Part shown: positions 45,270-53,810 of the stretch, in pieces
Position numbering within the stretch: the first letter of the stretch is position 1
How the letters are laid out: each line of letters starts with the position of its first letter
Assembly (NCBI GenBank): GCA_021820975.1
Contig: JAKADA010000005.1
Span: 53,218 to 117,217, forward strand
DNA length: 64,000 bases
Origin: Bacillota bacterium
GTDB lineage: Bacteria > Bacillota > Bacilli > Alicyclobacillales > SLC66
Reading direction: 5' to 3'
Notes under the pieces: model-generated
What the model saw: only the letters and a program-made list of their open reading frames with translations
Told to the model about the DNA's origin: nothing
Database searches by the model: none
Position numbers and translations under genes: made by a program

Positions 45270-45358
45270 TACCGTCACTTCCCGCTTGCGACTTTATAGT
45301 ATAGTATGCAAGAAGTAACGGACGGGCATTGGACAATGGTCCAGACAGGAGTGGTTTA

Positions 45359-45925
45359 GTGGATCGAATCGCCTTTTTTATTGACGGAGGTTATCTTGGA
45401 AAGGCGTTGAAAAACAGATTTGGCAGTCCGCGTTTAGACTATGCAAAGCTTGCCCATTGGATGGCGCAAAAAGTAGATCCGACAGGGACGATTTTGCGGG
45501 TTTATTACTATGATTGTCTGCCGTATCGCTCGGATTCGGTGACTGATGAGGAATCACGAAGGCATATTGATAAAAGAAGTTTTTTAAACAAACTGAATCG
45601 TCTGGATAATTTCGAAGTGCGAGAAGGTAAGTTGGCTTTTCGGGGTCATGATGAAAATGGCGAACCTATTTTTGAGCAAAAACGCGTTGATGTGCAATTA
45701 GCGGTAGATTTGGTGAGTTTAGCGTTGCGACATGCCACGGGCAAGATTGGCCTTTTAACGGCCGACTCAGACTTCGTTCCCGCCATACAGGTATCGAAAG
45801 ATGTGGGTGTTGAAGTTGTCTTGTTTTATGTGGCTGGCATTGGTAATCTTGAAGAATTGCTAAACGCCGCAGATCGTCGCGTTGAGATTACGAGGCAAGA
45901 TATTGATTCTTTTCGGCGGTATTGA
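45359..45925 (+). CDS. NYN domain protein (LabA-like PIN-fold nuclease)
   Basis: A 188-residue protein with the NYN fold. Its acidic site residues appear in IAFFIDGGYLGKAL, KRVDVQLAVDLVSLA and LLTADSDFVPAIQVS, the typical D...D...D arrangement of LabA/DUF88 proteins, which are presumed RNases. The GTG at 45359 has AGGAG seven bases upstream and gives MDRIAFFID; an ATG at 45329 would add ten residues. It is followed closely by a DUF294 nucleotidyltransferase and a DEDDh exonuclease, making a three-gene nucleic acid or nucleotide unit. Confidence 0.85.
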   Translation: MDRIAFFIDGGYLGKALKNRFGSPRLDYAKLAHWMAQKVDPTGTILRVYYYDCLPYRSDSVTDEESRRHIDKRSFLNKLNRLDNFEVREGKLAFRGHDENGEPIFEQKRVDVQLAVDLVSLALRHATGKIGLLTADSDFVPAIQVSKDVGVEVVLFYVAGIGNLEELLNAADRRVEITRQDIDSFRRY

Positions 45926-45955
45926 AAATCGCCATAAAGTGAGGTTGGTTAGAGC

Positions 45956-47014
45956 GTGCCTTTACGCGTGATGTATATGCCTGAACAGTCTACGTATACG
46001 CTTGCAGAGCTAAAGAAGATCCATGACGATTTACCTAGCAGGGTCGCACAGGATCTGAAATTCCGCTCGGCGTTTGTCATTATGGACAATTTGGCACAGT
46101 ATCACAGGCAAATGCATCGCTTGGCATTGCAAATGGCTTTGCAACATATACATGGTAAAATGCCTCCCTCCTGGCAGACAGGTTTTGCTTTTGCCCTACT
46201 AGGCAGTGGGGCGCGTGGTGAACAATCCATCCGCAGTGATCAAGATCATGCGTTTATTTATCCTATCGAAAATGAGGCATCACCAGGGGATGGGGATGCC
46301 TATTATCAACATCTTGGCGAAGTGACCGCGGCGATGTTGCACCAAATTGGCTATCCATTTTGTACTGGTCACATCATGGCAAGCAATGCACGCTGGCGAG
46401 GCACGTTAAGCACATGGCAGGAACGAATTATCAACTACGCTGATTATCCTGATTGGGATAATATTCGGTTTCTCTTAATTGCTGCCGATGCACGAACGAT
46501 TATTGGAGAGTCAGGCCTTGTAGCCAATATTCGTCACAGTGTTGCTCACTCAATATCACGATCACCCTTTATTCGCTGGAAAGTGGCAGATCAGGCGCTT
46601 TCTCATCCTATAGCATTAACGCTGCTTGGGGGGATACGATCTGATCCTGATCCTCTTCATAAAGGATGCTTTCAAGTTAAAGAAGGATTTTATACGCCAT
46701 TGGTTAATAGTGTTCGTCTTTGGGCACTGAGTCTTGATATTGGTGAACCATCGACAAAAATTCGCATAGAAAAATTGCTTCTTCAAAAAGCATGGTCTGC
46801 TGAACTTGCCAAGCAGGTGACAGACGCTCTTGAAACTGCGCTATTTGTGCGACTGCGACATCATGTTACGAAGGCGTTACAGGGACAACCGATCGATGAC
46901 TACGTTGTTATCGAACAATTGTCTGATGAAGAGCGAGATCGGATAAAACGGGCGCTTCGTACCACGAAACAGTTGCAGCAAATCACTCTTCGCCAATTTA
47001 GAAGACCGGGGTGA
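45956..47014 (+). CDS. DUF294 nucleotidyltransferase-like protein
   Basis: A 352-residue protein of the GlnD-like nucleotidyltransferase group (DUF294 with DUF294_C). The active-site signature is LLGSGARGEQSIRSDQDHAF near residues 82-101, where the Gly-Ser and two Asp residues fit a polymerase-beta type site. Many relatives carry N-terminal CBS and cyclic-nucleotide domains; here only a short helical segment precedes the catalytic part. The target is unknown. GTG 45956; the gene ends six bases before the exonuclease gene, and this pairing recurs in many bacteria. Confidence 0.85.
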   Translation: MPLRVMYMPEQSTYTLAELKKIHDDLPSRVAQDLKFRSAFVIMDNLAQYHRQMHRLALQMALQHIHGKMPPSWQTGFAFALLGSGARGEQSIRSDQDHAFIYPIENEASPGDGDAYYQHLGEVTAAMLHQIGYPFCTGHIMASNARWRGTLSTWQERIINYADYPDWDNIRFLLIAADARTIIGESGLVANIRHSVAHSISRSPFIRWKVADQALSHPIALTLLGGIRSDPDPLHKGCFQVKEGFYTPLVNSVRLWALSLDIGEPSTKIRIEKLLLQKAWSAELAKQVTDALETALFVRLRHHVTKALQGQPIDDYVVIEQLSDEERDRIKRALRTTKQLQQITLRQFRRPG

Positions 47015-47020
47015 TGACGC

Positions 47021-47773
47021 ATGGGCTTTGAACGCATTCGAGTATTGCGCCATCTCTTAGGTGGTCTTGCGGGAAATCCTTATGGTACGATGGATTCACC
47101 TACACCATCTTTGCAAAGCCAAGCGGAATTAAGGGCTATGATTAACGCCTTACAAGAACATGAAATGGCTGACCAAGTGTTGGATGAACTCTCGTTGGCT
47201 GTGTTTGATACGGAGACCACGGGCTTTGTACCGACGGAGGATTGTTTATTATCGATAGGCGCTGTGTGCCTTGACCCTGGCGTGCGGGAAACTATTCCTG
47301 ATTTTCATACTTATGTGAAACTTCCGAAAGATCGGATCATACCTGATGTTGTCGTACAACTAACCGGTATTACGGAGCAAACCGTAGCGGATGCACCAGA
47401 TCTAGGATATGCACTACAAATATTTCTGCAATTTATAGGTGATCGAATTCTCGTCGCACATCATGCTGCACATGATATCCGCTTTATTAACGCGAATTTG
47501 CGAAAGAGTTGGGGCGTTGAGTTACACCATCAAGTACTTGATACGGGAAAGATTGCCATGGCATTGCACCGATTTAAGAAATACCCTACGCTCGATATTT
47601 TACTTGCCCTTTACGAAATTGATACTGTCCATCGCCATACTGCGCTTGGTGATGCTTTGATGACAGCGTTAGTGATTCGACGCCAATTAGCTATCTTAAA
47701 AGAGGAAGGGGTTCAAACTTTAGGGCAACTCTGGGAGCGCTTGTTGGTCCTTGAACATGAACTGCGTCCGTAG
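47021..47773 (+). CDS. DEDDh 3'-5' exonuclease (DnaQ/PolC epsilon-like)
   Basis: A 250-residue exonuclease. Exo I is VFDTETTGFV, Exo II is AHHAAHDIRFIN, and Exo III is RHTALGDALMTA, with LTGIT between. The N-terminal 60 residues are not part of the fold. It lacks polymerase or helicase domains, so it may serve proofreading, repair or RNA turnover. Coupled to the DUF294 gene just upstream; the two are often found together, which suggests a common process. GGGGTGATG lies before the ATG. Confidence 0.88.
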   Translation: MGFERIRVLRHLLGGLAGNPYGTMDSPTPSLQSQAELRAMINALQEHEMADQVLDELSLAVFDTETTGFVPTEDCLLSIGAVCLDPGVRETIPDFHTYVKLPKDRIIPDVVVQLTGITEQTVADAPDLGYALQIFLQFIGDRILVAHHAAHDIRFINANLRKSWGVELHHQVLDTGKIAMALHRFKKYPTLDILLALYEIDTVHRHTALGDALMTALVIRRQLAILKEEGVQTLGQLWERLLVLEHELRP

Positions 47774-47792
47774 TGGGTTCTAGTTGTGCGGG

Positions 47793-47822
47793 TTGACATT
47801 ATTTGTTCTAGTGGCATATAAT
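47793..47822 (+). promoter_or_regulatory. Consensus sigma-A promoter of rpsU-yqeY
   Basis: TTGACA (47793-47798) and TATAAT (47817-47822) are both perfect consensus hexamers with an 18-base spacer. The start near 47829 gives an rpsU leader of about 80 bases. Confidence 0.92.
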
Positions 47823-47910
47823 CGGCGTTGATACCGCTAAGCGGAATGTCTTTTCTTGCCGCGTTATGATTCAATGTTAGGCAGAGTTCGGTGGAGGGAG
47901 GGAAAGCTAT

Positions 47911-48090
47911 ATGTCCGAGATCAAGGTCCGTAAAAACGAATCTTTGGATAGCGCGCTGCGTCGGTTTAAGCGAGCTACGGCAAAGGACGGAATCCTCGCC
48001 GAAGTCAGAAAACGGAAGCAGTATGATAAACCCAGTGTCGCCAGAAAGAAAAAATCTGAAGCGGCAGCTCGTAAGAAAAAGAAGTACTGA
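47911..48090 (+). CDS. rpsU: 30S ribosomal protein S21
   Basis: A 59-residue, very basic protein: [19 protein letters not shown] at the start, then [19 protein letters not shown] and a Lys-rich tail ending KKKKY. S21 sits near the anti-Shine-Dalgarno region of the 30S subunit and affects initiation. GGAGGGAGGG lies a few bases before the ATG. It is preceded by a perfect sigma-A promoter. The partner yqeY follows, as in B. subtilis. Confidence 0.97.
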   Translation: MSEIKVRKNESLDSALRRFKRATAKDGILAEVRKRKQYDKPSVARKKKSEAAARKKKKY

Positions 48091-48150
48091 GGCTAATGCG
48101 ACATTTTTAGATATACGTGTGTCCTCGTAGAAAAGGGAGCGACAAAACCA

Positions 48151-48597
48151 GTGGGAGTTTATGACCGCTTGTCTGATGACTTGTTGCAAGCCATGCGGGA
48201 TAAGAATAAAGTGCGCTTATCCGTATTACGGATGGTGAAAGCAGCCGTCAGGAACGCGGAGATCGATTCGCACCGTACGTTATCCGATGAAGAGGTTCTT
48301 GGCGTGTTTAAGAAGGAAGTCAAACAGCGAAAAGACACCTTGGCGAGTGTTGCCGGGACGGATCGAACGGATGTCGTGCAAGAGGTTGAAGCCGAATTGG
48401 CTATTTTGCAAGAGTATTTGCCAGCTGAACTTTCACCAACCGAAATCGAGGCCATAGTGGCAGAAGTTGTTCGAGAAACAGGCGCGACTTCAAAAGCGGA
48501 CATGGGTAAGGTTATGCCACTTGTGATGAGTAAAACAGCAGGCAGGGCTGACGGTAGGACGGTTAGCAAGATTGTTCAAGATAGCTTGTCTTCTTAA
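48151..48597 (+). CDS. yqeY: GatB/YqeY domain protein
   Basis: A 148-residue protein of the YqeY family, related to the tail domain of GatB. Features are YDRLSDDLLQAMRDKNKVRL, VLRMVKAAVRNAEIDS, and the C-terminal GATSKADMGKVMPLVMSKTAGRADGRTV. The family is thought to act in tRNA-dependent amidation or tRNA binding; the reaction is not established. GTG 48151 after AAAGGGAGC. It follows rpsU by 60 bases and ends with a strong terminator. Confidence 0.95.
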   Translation: MGVYDRLSDDLLQAMRDKNKVRLSVLRMVKAAVRNAEIDSHRTLSDEEVLGVFKKEVKQRKDTLASVAGTDRTDVVQEVEAELAILQEYLPAELSPTEIEAIVAEVVRETGATSKADMGKVMPLVMSKTAGRADGRTVSKIVQDSLSS

Positions 48598-48644
48598 TCA
48601 TCGAATCACATAGCGTATGGGTACGTGTAACGTTTCAGCGTGGG

Positions 48645-48673
48645 AAGCGACTGCGAGAGCAGTCGCTTTTTTG
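48645..48673 (+). terminator. Terminator of rpsU-yqeY
   Basis: AAGCGACTGC and GCAGTCGCTT make a 10-base-pair stem closed by a GAGA loop and followed by TTTT. Confidence 0.92.
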
Positions 48674-48694
48674 TTCTGTTTTGACTCGATAGAG

Positions 48695-48702
48695 CATACA
48701 TG
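48695..48702 (+). promoter_or_regulatory. Possible sigma-E -10 element for yqfC-yqfD
   Basis: CATACATG (48695-48702) resembles the sigma-E -10 form CATACANT. The -35 region is poor. B. subtilis yqfC-yqfD belong to the sigma-E regulon, so the position is sensible, but the match is incomplete. Confidence 0.35.
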
Positions 48703-48722
48703 TGATTCGAGGGGGGATGTCC

Positions 48723-49001
48723 ATGAAGCGCCGATGGCGAGAAAAAACAGCACAGCTCGCTATGCAAATGCTGGAAATCCCAAAGGATACATTACACAAT
48801 GTACCTCGTATTACGATCATCGGAAATATGCAGGTGGTTATAGAAAACTACCAATCCATTGAAGAATTTGCTGATGATCGCATCCGTATCAAGGCTGTTA
48901 ATCGAGATGTTACGGTACGTGGAGAACAACTCGTCATACGTTCAATCGTTCCAGAGGAAGTTATTATTGAAGGTATCATTAAAGGCGTTGATATGAACTA
49001 G
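48723..49001 (+). CDS. yqfC: Sporulation protein YqfC
   Basis: A 92-residue protein of the YabP/YqfC family. It has the typical LEIPKDTLHNVPRITIIGN and IENYQSIEEF segments. YqfC and YqfD are mother-cell sporulation proteins of unknown reaction. ATG 48723 follows the GGGGGG of the leader by about six bases; the earlier ATG at 48717 abuts it. It ends 11 bases before yqfD and is the first gene after the rpsU-yqeY terminator. Confidence 0.93.
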   Translation: MKRRWREKTAQLAMQMLEIPKDTLHNVPRITIIGNMQVVIENYQSIEEFADDRIRIKAVNRDVTVRGEQLVIRSIVPEEVIIEGIIKGVDMN

Positions 49002-49012
49002 GGGGGATCGCC

Positions 49013-50200
49013 GTGGCTTTCCGGATTTATGAATGGCTTTCCGGATACGTGCGGGTGCAGATAGTCGACGATCCCTTTCGCTCCGTGTTGGCGCAAGCCG
49101 CAACGCGTAAAATACGTCTGTGGGATATTGCAATAGCGAAAGCCGATTCGTATGCTGTATCGATAAACTTACGCGATGTAAAAAAACTTATGCAGATAGC
49201 CAGACTAAGTCATGCTAAAGCGCACTTTGTACGCAAAAGCGGTGTTCCTTTCCTATTGTGGCGTGCGAAGCGCAGAAAAATGTTTCTCATAGGGTTTATG
49301 CTGTTTGTCGCCGGTCTTTATATGGCGTCAAGTTTTATCTGGAAAGTGCAAATCGAAGGTACAGACCAGCCTGAGATTGTACAAGCTGCATTAAACAAAA
49401 TGGGACTTTATCAGGGCAGCTTTATTTATCGTGTATTGGACCAAGATGCTATTCAATTAGCGCTGCTTGACCAATTACCATCCATCTCATGGGTAGGTGT
49501 CCGCGTTCAGGGGACAACGATTTATGTCAAGATTATTCCCAAGGTATTACCAACAAACCCTGTTAAAAAAAGTCCACAAGATATCGTCGCCAAAATGTCC
49601 GGTGTCGTTGCAAGCGTGCTTGCTGACTCTGGGCAGGCCGTTGTGAAACCAGGGCAATATGTGATGCCTGGTACGACACTGATTAGCGGGAGGCTAGAAG
49701 ATGGGCGAACGGTGACAGCTTCAGGTTTGGTTCATGGATTTGTCTGGTATAGAAGCACAGTGCAGATGCCTGTTTCTACAGAGATCGATACGATCACTGG
49801 ACAGAAGGTAACACATGATTATTTGCTTTTAGCAGGCATTCCCATTCAAATATGGGGCTTTTCGCATCCCCCGTTTCAACAAGAGACGGTGCAAAGTGTC
49901 GATCGCCCGATCAAGATTTTTGGCTATACCTTGCCGTTCATTTGGCAACATGATACGGTATTTGAAACGCGTATTCAAAAAGAACAAGCGACAGAAGCAC
50001 AACTTAGGACAAAAGCGCTGCACTTGGTTGCCTCTGATGTTTTAGCCCATGCTGACACGGAAGCGAAAATTGTTCGGCAAAGTGTTTTACAGAGTAAACT
50101 CGAGCATGGTAAGCTATACATAACCATTTGGACTGAAATTTTGGAGAATATTGGGCGAATTCAGCCGATCGTGGCACCATCGCCTATTGGCTTGCATTAA
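49013..50200 (+). CDS. yqfD: Sporulation protein YqfD
   Basis: A 395-residue membrane-anchored protein. A cytoplasmic N-terminal domain of about 95 residues is followed by one transmembrane helix (MFLIGFMLFVAGLYMASSFIW) and a large outer domain with KMSGVVASVLADSGQAVVK and PGTTLISG. It is the YqfD (DUF, stage IV-type) family, needed for efficient sporulation in B. subtilis. GTG 49013 has GGGGGGAT before it. The gene is followed closely by phoH. Confidence 0.95.
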   Translation: MAFRIYEWLSGYVRVQIVDDPFRSVLAQAATRKIRLWDIAIAKADSYAVSINLRDVKKLMQIARLSHAKAHFVRKSGVPFLLWRAKRRKMFLIGFMLFVAGLYMASSFIWKVQIEGTDQPEIVQAALNKMGLYQGSFIYRVLDQDAIQLALLDQLPSISWVGVRVQGTTIYVKIIPKVLPTNPVKKSPQDIVAKMSGVVASVLADSGQAVVKPGQYVMPGTTLISGRLEDGRTVTASGLVHGFVWYRSTVQMPVSTEIDTITGQKVTHDYLLLAGIPIQIWGFSHPPFQQETVQSVDRPIKIFGYTLPFIWQHDTVFETRIQKEQATEAQLRTKALHLVASDVLAHADTEAKIVRQSVLQSKLEHGKLYITIWTEILENIGRIQPIVAPSPIGLH

Positions 50201-50220
50201 ACTTGAGGAGTTGGACCTTT

Positions 50221-51195
50221 TTGAGCGAGAGCGACACGGTTTCGCGCAAGATGGTGTTACGCGACAACGAAGAGGCGCGGGCAGTGTTTGGACCACAAGA
50301 TGCGCACTTGAACATGCTAGATAAAGCTTTTGCATGTCATTTGATCAATCGTGGCAATGAACTCGGTATCAAAGGCGAGGAACACGACGTAGTACGCGTA
50401 GAAAGTGTAGTCAACGTGCTAACTCAATTGGTCAGAAAAGGTCATGTGCTTACCGAACGCGATATTGCTTATGCTTTAGCTCTTGAGGAGCAGGGCGAAC
50501 TCGATGAGATGTTGGCTTTATTTTCTGAGGAACTTGCGACAACGATCAAAGGAAAAAGTATCAAGGTTAAGACAATCGGGCAAAAACGCTATGTCGATGC
50601 GCTAAAAAAACATGATATTGTTTTTGGGGTTGGTCCTGCAGGGACGGGTAAGACCTATCTCGCGGTTGTGATGGCGTACCTTGCCTTAAAACGCGGAGAT
50701 GTTAAGCGTATTGTGCTTACGCGTCCTGCTGTAGAAGCGGGTGAAAACTTAGGTTTTTTACCGGGCGACTTACAGGAAAAAGTGGATCCTTATTTGCGTC
50801 CTCTGTACGATGCGTTGCATGATGTTATGGGACCTGAACAATTGGCTCGTTCGATGGAGCGTGGTATTGTAGAAGTAGCGCCGCTCGCGTATATGCGAGG
50901 TCGCACGTTGGATGATGCGTTTGTTATTTTAGATGAGGCACAAAATACAACACCGTTGCAAATGAAAATGTTTTTGACGCGACTTGGTTTTGGTTCCCGC
51001 ATGGTTATTACTGGCGATGTTACGCAAATAGATTTGCCGATAGGGAAGCGCTCTGGGTTACGTGAAGCGACAAGAGTTTTAGCTGGAATTGATGGTATCA
51101 CGTTTGTCTATCTGGAAGATTTCGATGTAGTTCGCCATCCGTTGGTGCAACGTGTTATTCGCGCCTACGCAAACGATGAAGAATCGCGGGGATAA
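50221..51195 (+). CDS. phoH: PhoH-like ATPase (YqfE/PhoH)
   Basis: A 324-residue P-loop ATPase related to helicases. Walker A is GPAGTGKTYLAVV near residue 138, Walker B is VILDEAQN near residue 235, followed by ITGDVTQIDLP. It is thought to work in RNA metabolism with ybeY (rRNA maturation), which lies two genes downstream. TTG 50221 is chosen: AGGAG ends ten bases upstream; an earlier TTG at 50203 is part of the ribosome-binding site. Confidence 0.95.
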   Translation: MSESDTVSRKMVLRDNEEARAVFGPQDAHLNMLDKAFACHLINRGNELGIKGEEHDVVRVESVVNVLTQLVRKGHVLTERDIAYALALEEQGELDEMLALFSEELATTIKGKSIKVKTIGQKRYVDALKKHDIVFGVGPAGTGKTYLAVVMAYLALKRGDVKRIVLTRPAVEAGENLGFLPGDLQEKVDPYLRPLYDALHDVMGPEQLARSMERGIVEVAPLAYMRGRTLDDAFVILDEAQNTTPLQMKMFLTRLGFGSRMVITGDVTQIDLPIGKRSGLREATRVLAGIDGITFVYLEDFDVVRHPLVQRVIRAYANDEESRG

Positions 51196-51198
51196 GGC

Positions 51199-53310
51199 AT
51201 GAGACGACGTCAGTCATCCTTTGAGACATTTGTAGAAAAATATGAGTTGCGTACAAGTCCCCGCTATCGCTTGGGGATTTACGCTTTGTTGGGGCTTGTA
51301 TTGTACTTTGTACTGATTGGGACAGTCTTACCTGTCCGTTACGACCTTGTCGTCGGACAAGTTAGCCAAGTTTTAATCACAGCCCCTATCGCTGCTGTTA
51401 ATACAACAGCATCAGCAAAAGCTAGGGTTCTAGCTGCACAAAGCGTTGCGCCGCGTTACGATATTAATCCGGCTGTAGAACGTACCGCTTTGCGGCAACT
51501 TGATCAAGTTTTCAATCAAGCGGCTATTTTGCGAGCTAAACCTGCCAAAGATAAAAGTAAAAACTTGAAGCTTTTGCGGGCGGCAAGTCCACCAAGCTTA
51601 AGCAATGCTGCTCTTGAATCGCTATTAACGATGACGAACAGTCAGTTTGCTTTGGTTAATAATAATGCCATACAAATTGCACAAGGTATTTTGCAAGGGC
51701 CTTATTCCACGGCTGATCAAACGCGAGCGACGATGATGGTGGATCAACAACTCGTTTCTCTTGATGTGGATAAGACTACGAGACTGAGCATTGGGCAGCT
51801 CGTGCTTTCTGTACTTCACCCCAATTTGGTTTATGATGGGCAATTGACGCAAGAGGCGCGTCTTGCGGCAGAACGTAGTGTGCCTGATGTTTGGATCAAT
51901 CGTGGGGACATTATTGTGCGTAGAGGCCAATTGGTAACTCCGTCGATCATGAATCAACTTAAAGATTTAAAGCTGCTTAAAAGTCAACCGGATTATAGCA
52001 TTTATGTGGGATTTTTACTCTTTGTCATGGTACTTGTCCTTGCTACAGGTGTGTTTATTCAGACAAGACGCATTCGTTTAGCGAAGGATAATGTGCGTCT
52101 CTTATTGTACGCGGGGCTTATCGTTCTCGTGGCCGTGTTGATTCGGATCACACGAGCTGCTGTGGATATGGGGTTACCTGCCGCTGTCTCATACGCGATA
52201 CCCGTTGCGATGGGCAGCATGATGATATCGTTGTTTTTTGGAACATCGCTCGCTATGCTCACATCCGTGTTACTTGCGGTGCTTACGAGTGCTGCATTCG
52301 GCTTTGATTTTACGCATTTTTTTGTTGAATTAGCTGGTGCATTGGGTGCGACGATGGCCATGAAGCGTGTGCACCATCGGCGCGTGTTCATGAGAGCGGG
52401 ATCCTTGGCCGCTATTTTTAATATCATCAGTATCGCTATTATGCATCTTGTTCTCGGACCCGGAACGCTTATACTATCTACAGTTGTAATGGAATTTATC
52501 TATGGGATTATAGGAGGTCTCCTATCTGCTATACTTACCATCGGTCTTTTGCCCTACCTTGAAACTACATTTGGTGTAATTACCCACATGGGACTTTTGG
52601 AATTGGCTAATCCTAACCATCCCTTATTGCGAAAACTTTTGCTTGAAGCTCCAGGTACGTACCATCACAGCCTAATTGTAGGTAATCTTGCGGAAGCTGC
52701 AGCTGAGACGATTGGTGCTGATCCCCTCATTTGTCGCGTCGGTGCTTTGTACCATGATGTCGGTAAAATTAAAAGGCCGATGTTTTTTATCGAAAATCAA
52801 ATGGTGGGTGATAATCCCCATGACAAGGTCGCTCCAGCTCTATCTCATCTTATCTTGACATCTCATGTCACCGATGGACTCGAGATGCTTAGAGAGTACA
52901 ATCTACCTGAGCCGATACGTGATATTTGTGCACAGCATCATGGAACCACCGTATTGTGGTATTTTTATAATAAGGCCATCAAGGAGGACGAACATCACGT
53001 ACCAGAAGTCGATCAATATCGTTATCCGGGGCCTAAACCGCATTCAAAAGAATCGGCCATTGTCATGATGTGTGATGCGGTAGAAGCATCCGTTCGCTCA
53101 ATGGGTAAACCTACACCACCACGCATTGAAACTATGATTCGGAAAATTATTAAAGATCGCTTGCAAGATGGACAACTGGATCAGTGCGATATCACGTTAC
53201 AAGATTTGAATAAAATGGTTGATGCTTTTATGCGGACATTGCAAGGCATCTATCATGAACGAATTGAATATCCTGACCCTGCGAAAATTACGGCTGGTAA
53301 GGCCAAATAG
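51199..53310 (+). CDS. pgpH: c-di-AMP phosphodiesterase, 7TM-HD family (PgpH/YqfF)
   Basis: A 703-residue membrane protein. There is an N-terminal transmembrane helix, an extracytoplasmic 7TMR-HDED domain (residues 50-270), seven transmembrane helices (about 275-480), and a C-terminal HD domain. The catalytic motif is ALYHDVGKIKRP, with GTYHHSLIVGNLAE before it and CAQHHGT after. PgpH of Listeria and B. subtilis cuts c-di-AMP to pApA. The same window carries a c-di-AMP riboswitch before the NlpC/P60 gene. The ATG is four bases after the phoH stop. Confidence 0.95.
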   Translation: MRRRQSSFETFVEKYELRTSPRYRLGIYALLGLVLYFVLIGTVLPVRYDLVVGQVSQVLITAPIAAVNTTASAKARVLAAQSVAPRYDINPAVERTALRQLDQVFNQAAILRAKPAKDKSKNLKLLRAASPPSLSNAALESLLTMTNSQFALVNNNAIQIAQGILQGPYSTADQTRATMMVDQQLVSLDVDKTTRLSIGQLVLSVLHPNLVYDGQLTQEARLAAERSVPDVWINRGDIIVRRGQLVTPSIMNQLKDLKLLKSQPDYSIYVGFLLFVMVLVLATGVFIQTRRIRLAKDNVRLLLYAGLIVLVAVLIRITRAAVDMGLPAAVSYAIPVAMGSMMISLFFGTSLAMLTSVLLAVLTSAAFGFDFTHFFVELAGALGATMAMKRVHHRRVFMRAGSLAAIFNIISIAIMHLVLGPGTLILSTVVMEFIYGIIGGLLSAILTIGLLPYLETTFGVITHMGLLELANPNHPLLRKLLLEAPGTYHHSLIVGNLAEAAAETIGADPLICRVGALYHDVGKIKRPMFFIENQMVGDNPHDKVAPALSHLILTSHVTDGLEMLREYNLPEPIRDICAQHHGTTVLWYFYNKAIKEDEHHVPEVDQYRYPGPKPHSKESAIVMMCDAVEASVRSMGKPTPPRIETMIRKIIKDRLQDGQLDQCDITLQDLNKMVDAFMRTLQGIYHERIEYPDPAKITAGKAK

Positions 53311-53327
53311 CTAAGGGGGTAGATCTT

Positions 53328-53807
53328 TTGCCAGATATTGTAGTTGGGGTCCTTTTTGAGATTGATTCCGTGACGCCCATGACGCAAGAAACGATCACGG
53401 TTGTCGTCGAGAAAGTCTGCGAAGCCGTGGCACAAAATGAAAATCTCGCACTTTCGGAAGTCTCTGTGGCTTTTGTCGATAATGAGGCAATTCGTGCGCT
53501 TAATCATGAGTACCGATCACTTGATGAGGCGACGGATGTTTTGTCATTTGCTCTTTTAGAAGGTGAAGAGCAAGATGTAGAAGTGGCAGATGATGAGCCA
53601 CAACAACTTGGCGACATCATTATTAGTTGGCCGCGCTTGTGTGAACAAGCGCTTGACTATGGGCATAGTCACACACGTGAGTTGGCTTTTCTTACGGCAC
53701 ATGGCATGTTGCATTTGCTTGGATACGATCATCAAAATAAAGACGATGAACATACGATGTTTTCGTTACAAGAAGATATTTTGACGTCTTTAGGCTATAC
53801 TCGTTAA
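53328..53807 (+). CDS. ybeY: Endoribonuclease YbeY
   Basis: A 159-residue metal-dependent RNase that matures 16S rRNA and checks ribosome quality. The zinc motif HGMLHLLGYDH (H-x3-H-x5-H) is intact near residues 124-134, preceded by EATDVLSFALLEG and LGDIIISWPR. TTG 53328 has AAGGGGGT seven bases upstream. It keeps the conserved phoH-yqfF-ybeY-dgkA-era order. Confidence 0.97.
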   Translation: MPDIVVGVLFEIDSVTPMTQETITVVVEKVCEAVAQNENLALSEVSVAFVDNEAIRALNHEYRSLDEATDVLSFALLEGEEQDVEVADDEPQQLGDIIISWPRLCEQALDYGHSHTRELAFLTAHGMLHLLGYDHQNKDDEHTMFSLQEDILTSLGYTR

Positions 53808-53810
53808 CCG

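Noticed and set aside
47761..47911. Riboswitch before rpsU
   Set aside because: The ~80-base leader shows no known riboswitch core; an S21 autoregulatory element cannot be judged by eye.
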